In this document: one piece after another, positions 25,938 through 34,877 of the stretch | Layout: each line of letters opens with the position of its first letter | Numbering within the stretch: position 1 is the stretch's first letter | Assembly (NCBI GenBank): GCA_017447165.1 | Contig: JAFSOD010000004.1 | Span: 62,001-126,000, forward strand | Direction: 5' to 3' | From: Bacilli bacterium | GTDB taxonomy: Bacteria > Bacillota_I > Bacilli_A > RFN20 > CAG-826 | Length of the DNA: 64,000 nucleotides | Translations under genes and position numbers: made by a program | The notes under the pieces: model-generated | Told to the model about the DNA's origin: nothing | The model's input: only the letters and a program-made list of their open reading frames with translations | The model's database searches: none

Positions 25938-28900
25938 TTAACCGTTTAGTTTATAACAGACGAAGCCATATTTTGGCATCGCGATATTGTCTCCACTACG
26001 TGGAATATCCATATTAGAGAAGACAACGTTTTTAACGTTAATGCCGCCCCAGTTAAAGGTACCGCCGCTTCTACCTGCAAATAAGAAACCATATCCTTCA
26101 GTAGAGGAAATTCTGCACCATCCAGCAACAACAGATGAACCATTTCCATCGCCCCAAGCGTTATAGATAGAATCATCATGGAGTTCCCACATAGTGTGGT
26201 AGTCAACTCTAGTCATAGACTCTCTAGCTTTAATCATGTTTTTCCAAACTTCGTTATAGCCAGACACATCTAAACCATTAACTTCAATCTTACGGTCCCA
26301 TTTGAAGGAGTTCACGTAATCTGGAGCTTTATAGGAGTTATGGGAAATAATATCACCATACATATCAACGTCTTGAGTAGCTGTGACCACGTTAGGATCT
26401 GAATCATAATGTTTATATTGTGGGTATGGTCTAACAGTAGCAGGAGAACCATCAGCCTTTTCTTTACTTTGAACGTTGTTATAATCGTCTAAGTCATAAG
26501 AATAGGTCTTAGTTCTATATAATTCTTCGCCACCTTGCATAAAGGCCACGCCGTTAGACATCATAACCGCACCATGACATGCTAATGTAGCTTCAACAGT
26601 CTCTTTAATGGTTGGAGCCACTGTAGCAGAGTGAGATGGGAGATTATGACCACTACCAAGGGTGTATCTTAATTGATCCCATAAAGTATAGTTATCATGA
26701 CAGCTCATGTAGTTAATTGTTTGTTCAGGGTTAGCGCCTGGCGCTCTATTATTCGCACCTTTAAGCATAGACACGACTGTTGATGATTTAGTACCAACGT
26801 GATCGTAACCCATAGAAATATATCCAAATTGTGGATATGGGTTATTGTTATATCCATCATCGTTACGTCCTTTAGTCTCATCACGTCCGTCATCGTTAAA
26901 TCCACCGACTTGTCCGTGAGAAGTAGAGGAAGCATATAAATTCGCGTAAGCTTGTTGGCTACTAGCGCCACCTTTAATTAATGTAAAAGCACGAGTATCA
27001 GAGAAATATGGTTGAATGGTTTCCCATTCGCCATTGTCTTTTTGTAATGTATACCAGTTATCACTCTTTCCACCATAATCCAATACTTCGAATTCATGAT
27101 CAGAGAAGTTATCTCTTAAGATAGCGCGACCATGATATCCACCACTAGTCCAACCTTCTCCATAAAGAACGATATCTGGATCAACGTTATCGTATAAATC
27201 TTGTTTAACTGCATCTAAGGTCCAGCAATCAATTAATCCCATTAAGTCGAAACGGAATCCTTTGACTTTATATTCTTCGGCCCACCAATGCATAGAATCA
27301 ACAACGAACTTAGTACCCATCTTAGCGTCGGTTTTAAATTCGTTATTACATCCGGAACCATCGTAATATTCCCAGTTAGGTGTATAACGGAAATAGTATT
27401 TAGGCATTATTTTATTAAATGAGGATTGAGAAGCGCTACTAACGTGGTTATAAACAACGTCCATAATCACGCGGGTGTGATGGTCGTTATTAGCAAAAGC
27501 CATAACCATATTCTTGAAATCTCTAATTCTTTCAAGTGGATCATAATCAACCCAGTTGCCTTGCTCATCATAAATGAATGATTCTGGAGAATATCCACCT
27601 TCAACACAGTTATAGTTAAGAGGATTATAACCCCAGTTAAATTTCATCTTTTCTGGTCTTTCATCATTATCTTGGTCAAAGACAGGTAAAATTTGTACAG
27701 CCTTCACACCTAATTCGTTAATGTGATCAAATCCAGTAGTGACAGTCTTATTATTTTTAGTATAAGTTGTACCCTTTTCAATAAAGGCTTTATAAGATCC
27801 TCTTTCATTATTGGCTTTACTAACCCAAGTCTCGTCCATAGTTAAATCACGGATATGGATTTCATAAATTGATAAATCTTGAGGAGTATTAATATCGTAT
27901 CCGGCTTTGCCGTTCCACACTAATGGAACATTATCCCAGCCATCAGGATTGGCGTCTGCGCCATCTTTATCATAGATAAATCCTCTAATACCATTAACGC
28001 CACACGCTTTAACGTATGGATCAACAGTCTCGATAGTACCAGCGCTATGAGTTAAGGTGAAGGTATAATAGCTACCAGCCATATTTCCTTCAATTGTGGT
28101 TTCCCAAACTCCACCAGCTTGATAAGACATCTTGTAGATATCTCTATCATCGTTACCACCATAAGATTTTGGGGTACCAGTATCATAAATGTTAAGTAAC
28201 ACGTTAGCGCTAATTGGGGACCAAATTCTAAATGTGGTTCTTTGAGGAGTATAAATCATTCCAAGTTCACCATCATATGTGTAGTATTGGTTAAATCTAC
28301 CTTGAGTGTAGAGGTTTTCAGCACCAACGATACATTTTTGCCATCTATCAAATCCAGGGAATTTTGTTTCTACAACATATTGGATATTGATTTTAGCGGT
28401 TGCGTTAAAGACGATATCAAATTCATTACCAGTAGGAACACCAGATTTGATTTGATAATAATCTTTATTAGATGCTTGAGCAGCTTCTGACATATTTAAG
28501 TAGTTTTTGTCATAAGCAAATAAACGATATTCGCTTGGCACCCACTTTTTACCTTCAGCATCGATTGTGGATGTACAGTGAATAGTTTTGAAATCAGTAA
28601 ATTTCGCTGTTTTGACTTTTGGAAGCTCACTTTCAGCTTTGGTTTTATAAATTTCAATAGAGGTTCCTTCTCCAGGAATGGTCCATAATTCAAGAACACC
28701 GTTATTCTCGATAATTAAGTCTTGATATAAAGCATAATCAACAATGGTATCTTCGGATTGTCCAGCCCAAGTACCAGCAACTTTAATAATGAAATAAAGC
28801 ATTGGTGCGTCTGCGTATTCGGTAATGACAGAGAAATCTAAAGTGATTTCCATATCGACCGCAGTCCATTCACCATTAGGTTTTCTTTCAATACCATCAA

Positions 28901-29192
28901 TACCAGTAACCCAAGTATAGAACCTACGGGAATTACAGGCGTTATCATCATTATGGTAATGAAGAATAACTTTGCTTGGTAAGATTAATTCGTCTTCCCC
29001 ATCCGCTGCTCTTATGGAGCGGAATGGTTGACCCTTGATGTTTGTTAAATCATCGTCATCAGCTTTTTCCACTGGTGGGTCATAATTCTCGACTTCCCCT
29101 TTTTTAGGGACATCGAAAGCACTACACGCTGGTAAGACTAACGCTCCACCAGCAAGTAATACAGTAAATAGTGATAATGCTTTATTTTTCAT
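25938..29192 (-). CDS. pulA: Lipoprotein pullulanase, type I
   Basis: GH13 debranching enzyme that cuts alpha-1,6 bonds of pullulan, amylopectin or glycogen. 1084 residues with a lipoprotein signal (ALVLPACSAFD). N-terminal beta modules (~50-330) and a CBM48-like domain (~335-440) precede the barrel. The pullulanase hallmark appears as FNWGYNPLNYN (~520). Active-site motifs: GFRFDLMGLID (nucleophile Asp, ~644), LYGEGWTSGG (Glu, ~678) and MSCHDNYTLWD (~832). As a lipoprotein it acts outside the membrane, next to the amylase encoded upstream in the operon. Confidence 0.93.
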   Translation of the reverse strand: MKNKALSLFTVLLAGGALVLPACSAFDVPKKGEVENYDPPVEKADDDDLTNIKGQPFRSIRAADGEDELILPSKVILHYHNDDNACNSRRFYTWVTGIDGIERKPNGEWTAVDMEITLDFSVITEYADAPMLYFIIKVAGTWAGQSEDTIVDYALYQDLIIENNGVLELWTIPGEGTSIEIYKTKAESELPKVKTAKFTDFKTIHCTSTIDAEGKKWVPSEYRLFAYDKNYLNMSEAAQASNKDYYQIKSGVPTGNEFDIVFNATAKINIQYVVETKFPGFDRWQKCIVGAENLYTQGRFNQYYTYDGELGMIYTPQRTTFRIWSPISANVLLNIYDTGTPKSYGGNDDRDIYKMSYQAGGVWETTIEGNMAGSYYTFTLTHSAGTIETVDPYVKACGVNGIRGFIYDKDGADANPDGWDNVPLVWNGKAGYDINTPQDLSIYEIHIRDLTMDETWVSKANNERGSYKAFIEKGTTYTKNNKTVTTGFDHINELGVKAVQILPVFDQDNDERPEKMKFNWGYNPLNYNCVEGGYSPESFIYDEQGNWVDYDPLERIRDFKNMVMAFANNDHHTRVIMDVVYNHVSSASQSSFNKIMPKYYFRYTPNWEYYDGSGCNNEFKTDAKMGTKFVVDSMHWWAEEYKVKGFRFDLMGLIDCWTLDAVKQDLYDNVDPDIVLYGEGWTSGGYHGRAILRDNFSDHEFEVLDYGGKSDNWYTLQKDNGEWETIQPYFSDTRAFTLIKGGASSQQAYANLYASSTSHGQVGGFNDDGRDETKGRNDDGYNNNPYPQFGYISMGYDHVGTKSSTVVSMLKGANNRAPGANPEQTINYMSCHDNYTLWDQLRYTLGSGHNLPSHSATVAPTIKETVEATLACHGAVMMSNGVAFMQGGEELYRTKTYSYDLDDYNNVQSKEKADGSPATVRPYPQYKHYDSDPNVVTATQDVDMYGDIISHNSYKAPDYVNSFKWDRKIEVNGLDVSGYNEVWKNMIKARESMTRVDYHTMWELHDDSIYNAWGDGNGSSVVAGWCRISSTEGYGFLFAGRSGGTFNWGGINVKNVVFSNMDIPRSGDNIAMPKYGFVCYKLNG

Positions 29193-29222
29193 TGGACGAC
29201 CTCCAAATATTTAATTGTGTGA

Positions 29223-30068
29223 TTAGGCAAGTTGAATATAGAGCCTATCTTGTTGATATAAGATTTGAATATATAAATCAGCAGTAAAGTCTTGGACTAC
29301 TGTGTAATCTGTAGTGTTTTTAATAACGTAAGAGGCAACTCTTTCTGGATCGCTAGTACCGTGTTCTGGGTCTGGTGAGAAGGAATATGGATTAATATTC
29401 ACAGCCCACTTACCTAAGGTAGAAGGATCATATAATGAGAATGTTTCTCCAGTAGTAAAGGTAACGCCTTCAACAAAATATTCATCATATCCTTCGAAGT
29501 TTTTACCTTTTGCGACACCTAAATGTACGGTGCCATCGCCTTTGATAATACCAAAACCAGTTGTGACAGTACCACCGCCGCCTCCACCTCCGGAGCCGCC
29601 GCCACCACCACCGGTGTTACCACCAGCGTCAGTGCCGTCAAAGATAGCCTTTAATGCTACTCCACTCTTAGTAGGTACGTTTGTGTAATAATCAGGCCAG
29701 ACATGATCGTTATCTTCATCATAATAGGCCCAACCTCTAAAGGTAGAACCACTTACAGTAGTTTTAACGATTGTGGCATCTGGTAAAGCAGTACCAGCTG
29801 CACCAGTCCAAGTAATGGTGTTTTCATAGAATAATTCATCAACAGATCCCTTCACAGGAACCCCATCCGCGGAAAGATATCCAAATGGACCAATCATTAA
29901 ATAGGTCACGAAGCTGGAATCACTTCCTCTAAAACCAAGGGCAGTACGACCGTTAATCTCTGAGCGGTCAAAGAATGGTTCAGGATCTTTAACTGGGGCT
30001 TCAGGAGTTGAAGCGCAGCCAACTAAAGCAAATAAGCTAAGAAATGCGAGTAAAGATTTTGCTTTCAT
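29223..30068 (-). CDS. Lipoprotein with glycine-rich linker
   Basis: 281-residue lipoprotein (ALVGCAST). Residues ~30-150 form a beta-type domain ending STFRGWAYYDEDND, which recalls Listeria-Bacteroides repeats. A pure Gly/Ser linker follows (~155-172), then a ~105-residue C-terminal domain (FGIIKGDGTVHLG, LYIQILYQQDRLYIQLA) that could be a carbohydrate-binding module by context. No family assigned. It lies between the amylase and pullulanase genes. Confidence 0.7.
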   Translation of the reverse strand: MKAKSLLAFLSLFALVGCASTPEAPVKDPEPFFDRSEINGRTALGFRGSDSSFVTYLMIGPFGYLSADGVPVKGSVDELFYENTITWTGAAGTALPDATIVKTTVSGSTFRGWAYYDEDNDHVWPDYYTNVPTKSGVALKAIFDGTDAGGNTGGGGGGSGGGGGGGTVTTGFGIIKGDGTVHLGVAKGKNFEGYDEYFVEGVTFTTGETFSLYDPSTLGKWAVNINPYSFSPDPEHGTSDPERVASYVIKNTTDYTVVQDFTADLYIQILYQQDRLYIQLA

Positions 30069-30082
30069 CGTTCTTATCCTCC

Positions 30083-33000
30083 TTATTTTTGAACCACAAC
30101 AAATCCATAAGCTGGAACTGTTGTATCAGTGCTACCATAGGAACCACCAATTTTTGGTCCTTGGTTATGAGCTTCAATTTCTTTAGCCATTGGGCTGGCG
30201 TTAATAAAGACGATAACGCTTCTAGAGCCATCAGAAATCTTCATAGAGATGGAGTTAGTGTCTCCACCCATTGTGCCGGTCCATTCTAATGAACCGTAAG
30301 TTGGGAATCTAGAATCACCCTTCACATGACATAAAGCCTTGAAGAAGTTATACATAGAATTTGGATCTTGTTGTTGTGCGCTGACGATTGGGGTTTGAGC
30401 GGAAATAGAATCCCATAAGACATCTAATCCACCAAAGCCGTATTCTACGACTCCGTCTTTGCCGTATTCAGTAGACCATCTCATTGGTTGACGATACCAT
30501 CTATCGGTATTATTACCGTGGTCATCAACATCTTGAATCTTATCGTTTAAGTTACCACATAAGCCGATTTCATCACCGTAATAGATCCAGCTTAAACCTG
30601 GACTTAAGATAGTGACAGCCGCAAACCACATAGCACGTTTTTTCGCAGCATCCCAGTTAGAAGAATTAACTTCTGCGTGATGTGCGGAAACATTAGTAGA
30701 AGCAGCGTGGTTAAGTAATCTAGCAACGTCGTGGTTAGAAGTAAAGGCACCATTAATTGCCTTACCACGGAAAGCAGCGTTATAACCTAAGGTTGCCGTG
30801 ATATCTCCGCCCATCGCGGTAATGCCACCACCAGTAATTGTGGATTCGTGTAAGTGATAATAAGTTGAGAAGTCAAATTGAGAATCGATCGCTTCATAGA
30901 ATGGAGCAATTCTTTCATTCCAACCATCGAAGTTTTCACCGACTAAGAAGCAGTTTGGATAAGCCGCTTTAATGGTGCCGGCGAATTGTTTCCAGAACAT
31001 AACGTTGAGATCGCGGTCATAAGTGTAGTCGTTCATGACTCTGATGTCTCTTCCGAGTTCTGGGTTATAGTAAGTACGATATCCAACGTCATAAGTGACA
31101 TAGTCACCAGAATAGTTATATGTTGGATCTAATTCAGATAATAAGTAAATATGTTTAATCGCGTCTAATCTGAAACCATCTAGACCAAAGCTTAACCAAT
31201 ATTTACACATATCGGTCATATATTCTCTAGTGGCTTTGCAAGAATAGTTAAGTTCTGCCATACCACTACCGAATTTACCGTAATAGTAATAATTAGATGT
31301 GCCATCTCTATACCAGTCAGAAGAATCTTCGACATTCTTGGTAATAAATTTAGCAGGATTATTTGGTCCATATGGAGTCTTTGGATCTGGTGCTTCTACA
31401 CCATCCCATTCTAAGATCTTATCGCCTTTATATTTCCAGACGTACATATCACGGTAGGAGAACTCTTCACCACTTGGTAAAACTCCTGTTTCCGCTCTTT
31501 GAGACTTCTTATATAAGACGTTACTCTTAGAGGTATGGTTAATAACCATATCCATTAAGACTTTCATACCCTTCGCATGGGCTTTATATAATAATTCTTG
31601 GTAATCTTGTAAGGTTCCGAATCTTTGGTCAATCTTATAGTAGTCGGTAACATCATATCCGTGATAAGAGTTACTTTCTTGAATTGGAGTTAACCATAAA
31701 ACGTCGATTCCAAGATCTTCTAAGTAATCTAATTTAGAAGTAATACCTTTAATATCGCCATAACCATCACCATTGCTATCGCAGAATGATGGGACAAAGA
31801 TTTGATATCCAGTACCTGGACGATCATTTAAGAATGAAGTTGAAGTTGCAACTCCAGCACTAAAGGCATCGTATTTTAAGTTGGTAATATCATTCTTAGA
31901 ACGATATTGGCCAGTGGTATCAGTAGCAGTTGGGTTAACAATGGTTTGAGTTCCACTGGCGGTCTTGAAGTCACTAACAGCGCCTTCAACAGCGTAAACG
32001 TGTAAATAACCATCTTTACCAGCAGGCATAATTCTACCGATACGTTTGATATAGCTTTCTGCACCACCATCAGATGTCCACATATCACTACCATCCATCT
32101 TGGTTTGGTCAACGACTAAGAATCCAATCGCTGCAGATAAATATAAATCTTTATATTCTTCGGTCCAGAGATAATCACCAATAAGAGGTGCTGGTTTGCC
32201 GGTTCTTCCACCAACAACACCACCAGGAATTAAGGATTGATCAAGGACTAAATCCATAACTTGTCCGTATTCATCGGAATATGGTTCGGTACCTTGTCCG
32301 CCACAATCAGCGTTAGTCATCCAACCCCAAGTTTGTGGAGTAATACCTTTTTGGTCATAGTTATGAGAAGCACCCCATAAGCTACCTTCTCCATCGTCTG
32401 GATAGTTTGGCCAAGCCCAGATAGCCCATTTATCGTAGTCACTATCAGTTTTTCTTAGATAGTGGAAATATAAGTGGCCTGGTTTGGACCATGCTTTAAT
32501 TTGTTCATCGTAATCGGATTCACCGCCACTACCAGTAACAGTCACGTGACAAGTTGCAGTACGATTATCGCCTTCATGGCTAACAGTAGCAGAAATATCA
32601 GCGCTACCAGCTTTTAAAGCATGAATGGCGCCGTTAGTAACGGTCACAACACTTGAATCACTTGTACCCCAAGTAACAGTGGCACCTTCAGGTCTATATG
32701 TAGCGGTTAATTTATCGCTAGTGCCTTCGGTCATAGTTAAATTAGATTTATCTAAAGAGATATAAATATCACTTGTTGGGTCTAATACTGTAACCGCACA
32801 AGAAGCAGTTTTGGTTCCGACTTTAGCAATAATAGTCGCCAAGCCTTCAGAAAGAGCTTTAACCTTAGCGGTTGTATTATCTCTTGGTTCAACAGTGGCC
32901 ACTAACTCATCAGAGCTTGAGAAGCTAACAGCGCTACTAGAACCAGTTACAGAAGCAGTAAGAATAAATTCATCATTAATTAATAATTGTTTAGCGGATG

Positions 33001-33367
33001 GAGAAAGAGCAAGGGTAATGGTAGGTTCAGCGTTACCTCCACCAACAGTAACAGTACAAACAGCACTCTTACCACCGTGGACAGCTAAAACATTAGCGGT
33101 ACCTTTAGCTAAACCTGAGATTGTAGCAGTATTGCCTTGAGCGGATACTTTAACGACTGTAGAGTCACTATTGACCCAGTTAACGTTTTGACCGTCAGAG
33201 CTAACCGCGGTAATGGTCTTAGATTCACCAATTGCTAAATCTAAAGATACATCAGAAACATCAACATACTCCACTTCTGCCCCAGGACCAATATTAATTG
33301 TGTCTCCGCCACAGGCAGTTAATGAAAGGATGCTGATTATTAATGGAATTAGTAATCTTTTTCGCAT
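30083..33367 (-). CDS. Lipoprotein alpha-amylase with Ig-like and CBM41-like modules
   Basis: 1094 residues; lipoprotein signal (LSLTACGG). Three Big2 domains lie at ~35-275 (NWVNSDSTVVKVSAQG, TWGTSDSSVVTVTNG). A CBM41-like glucan-binding domain follows at ~285-400 (LYFHYLRKTDSDYDKWAIW). The GH13 barrel starts near 517 (IFVPSFCDSNGDGYGDIKGI) with GFRLDAIKHIY (nucleophile Asp), LVGENFDGW (Glu) and FTSNHDVARL (Asp). It would hydrolyse alpha-1,4 bonds of starch at the cell surface. Exact subfamily (alpha-amylase or neopullulanase-type) is not decided by sequence reading alone. Confidence 0.9.
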   Translation of the reverse strand: MRKRLLIPLIISILSLTACGGDTINIGPGAEVEYVDVSDVSLDLAIGESKTITAVSSDGQNVNWVNSDSTVVKVSAQGNTATISGLAKGTANVLAVHGGKSAVCTVTVGGGNAEPTITLALSPSAKQLLINDEFILTASVTGSSSAVSFSSSDELVATVEPRDNTTAKVKALSEGLATIIAKVGTKTASCAVTVLDPTSDIYISLDKSNLTMTEGTSDKLTATYRPEGATVTWGTSDSSVVTVTNGAIHALKAGSADISATVSHEGDNRTATCHVTVTGSGGESDYDEQIKAWSKPGHLYFHYLRKTDSDYDKWAIWAWPNYPDDGEGSLWGASHNYDQKGITPQTWGWMTNADCGGQGTEPYSDEYGQVMDLVLDQSLIPGGVVGGRTGKPAPLIGDYLWTEEYKDLYLSAAIGFLVVDQTKMDGSDMWTSDGGAESYIKRIGRIMPAGKDGYLHVYAVEGAVSDFKTASGTQTIVNPTATDTTGQYRSKNDITNLKYDAFSAGVATSTSFLNDRPGTGYQIFVPSFCDSNGDGYGDIKGITSKLDYLEDLGIDVLWLTPIQESNSYHGYDVTDYYKIDQRFGTLQDYQELLYKAHAKGMKVLMDMVINHTSKSNVLYKKSQRAETGVLPSGEEFSYRDMYVWKYKGDKILEWDGVEAPDPKTPYGPNNPAKFITKNVEDSSDWYRDGTSNYYYYGKFGSGMAELNYSCKATREYMTDMCKYWLSFGLDGFRLDAIKHIYLLSELDPTYNYSGDYVTYDVGYRTYYNPELGRDIRVMNDYTYDRDLNVMFWKQFAGTIKAAYPNCFLVGENFDGWNERIAPFYEAIDSQFDFSTYYHLHESTITGGGITAMGGDITATLGYNAAFRGKAINGAFTSNHDVARLLNHAASTNVSAHHAEVNSSNWDAAKKRAMWFAAVTILSPGLSWIYYGDEIGLCGNLNDKIQDVDDHGNNTDRWYRQPMRWSTEYGKDGVVEYGFGGLDVLWDSISAQTPIVSAQQQDPNSMYNFFKALCHVKGDSRFPTYGSLEWTGTMGGDTNSISMKISDGSRSVIVFINASPMAKEIEAHNQGPKIGGSYGSTDTTVPAYGFVVVQK

Positions 33368-33394
33368 AATTTCTTTCTCCTTTTTTCGATGAAT

Positions 33395-34063
33395 TTAATC
33401 ATGGACGACAACGTCCGTTTTTCTTGAATTGTTTTTGCTTTGTACGTGCGCATGGTTTTCAACAAGCATTCCCATTTTGTTTACGGAATAATGTTGTTCA
33501 TATGTCACTTTCTCTCCCTTTTGAATTCCTTCGGTTTCATAGTTACAGAGGTAGAGTTCTTGATCCTGATCGATAGTGATATAGTTTTGTAACATTGGAG
33601 CGACTTGTAAGATATAGTCTCCGTAATACATCCCTTGAGTGTGATATTCACCCTCGATCTGGGTCTTTTCATAGAAGAAGTTGTTAATGAGTTCACTACA
33701 TTCTTTTAAAGAAGATTCTTTTAATTCTCCGTTAGTGGATACATAGTATTTGCTCTCGATTTCCACAAATTCGACTTCTTCTTTTGACGATTCCACATCA
33801 TCAACGAATTTTGTGGTGGTCTTTGTATAAGACGGATGAGCGGCATCTAGATAAGAGAATTCCATCTCGATGCGTTCTAATGTTTTCTTTTCTCCATTAA
33901 TCTCTTCAATCTCTTTGATATAGCCACCTTTTTTATAGGTGTTCATTGCTTCTTCTAAAGAGAATTTAGAGATGAATTCTTTAATATCCGCTCTAAGTTC
34001 TGGTTTAGTACTACAGCTACTTAAAGTAATAAGAAGAATCACAGGGAAAAGAAACTTTTTCAT
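33395..34063 (-). CDS. Lipoprotein of unknown function
   Basis: 222 residues from the ATG at 34063, which gives a clean lipoprotein signal (MKKFLFPVILLITLSSCS). The start is one base after the stop of the previous gene and has no ribosome binding site, so translation is probably coupled. The mature protein is acidic and lysine-rich with beta-type patches (MYYGDYILQVAPMLQNY). No recognised domain. Position after the transporter genes and before the amylase suggests a role in the starch system, unproven. Confidence 0.7.
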   Translation of the reverse strand: MKKFLFPVILLITLSSCSTKPELRADIKEFISKFSLEEAMNTYKKGGYIKEIEEINGEKKTLERIEMEFSYLDAAHPSYTKTTTKFVDDVESSKEEVEFVEIESKYYVSTNGELKESSLKECSELINNFFYEKTQIEGEYHTQGMYYGDYILQVAPMLQNYITIDQDQELYLCNYETEGIQKGEKVTYEQHYSVNKMGMLVENHAHVQSKNNSRKTDVVVHD

Positions 34064-34064
34064 A

Positions 34065-34877
34065 TTAAGGGTTTGCTGGTCCAAATTCGTAAGAATAGAC
34101 AGCTTCTAACGCCACTTGGTCAGCAGCAACCTTATAAGGATCATAGCCAACAGTGTACATACTTTCCTTAGTTAACCAACCATCTTTGTTATATTCAAAA
34201 TAGATGTTAACTTTTGCATCTACAGAGTTGGAATAACATGGAAGTGGATTGTACTCTTTCCATGGGTAGAGTTCTGGGTGGGTATTATAATCTGGATAAA
34301 ATGGGTAATTATCGATAGTCACTTTAGTGTGAACTTCTTTACCACCAAAACGGATTCCACCATCTGGAAGAGCTTCAATATACATATGCATGCTACTTGG
34401 ATTCGCGTTTGCAGCTTGACCAAGATATGAAGTAATTAAGTGTTCAATCAAATAGTGAGCACATGTGTTATTTTCACTATCAGTGTATTCACCTGTAGTC
34501 TTGTTTTTGCCATACGCAAAGAAGTTTTCGGAATTGATTCTGAGCGGAGCTCTTAACCAATAACTTCTTGATGCCATAGCGTAAATAATAATGTCGAAAT
34601 CACTACTTCTTGGATCGATTGATTCATTGAAGAATCCTTCGTTATAACGGGCATAAGGAACAAATGTGTCCGTGGAAGGAGTTTGATCGAATGTCGCATC
34701 TACTGGAGTGGTTTCACCATTAAAATCTAATAATCCAATTACTTTATAGTAAGGATAAACAGTCTCAGTGGAATATTTTGAGACTATTTCCTTGGCTTGC
34801 TCCATGGAAATAGAATCCTTACCACAGCTAGTAAGTAATAAAGGAATTAGTAAAAATGGGATAAATCTTTTGCTCAT
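34065..34877 (-). CDS. Lipoprotein of unknown function
   Basis: 270 residues with lipobox LLTSCGKD. Its start overlaps the last base of the ATPase gene. Tyr/Pro-rich mature part (YYKVIGLLDFNG, FYPDYNTHPELYPW) without catalytic motifs that I recognise. It and the following lipoprotein share overall layout (short, two-part, ending with a statement-like KDGWLTKESM / NKMGMLVENH strand), so they may be distant paralogues. Role unknown. Confidence 0.7.
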   Translation of the reverse strand: MSKRFIPFLLIPLLLTSCGKDSISMEQAKEIVSKYSTETVYPYYKVIGLLDFNGETTPVDATFDQTPSTDTFVPYARYNEGFFNESIDPRSSDFDIIIYAMASRSYWLRAPLRINSENFFAYGKNKTTGEYTDSENNTCAHYLIEHLITSYLGQAANANPSSMHMYIEALPDGGIRFGGKEVHTKVTIDNYPFYPDYNTHPELYPWKEYNPLPCYSNSVDAKVNIYFEYNKDGWLTKESMYTVGYDPYKVAADQVALEAVYSYEFGPANP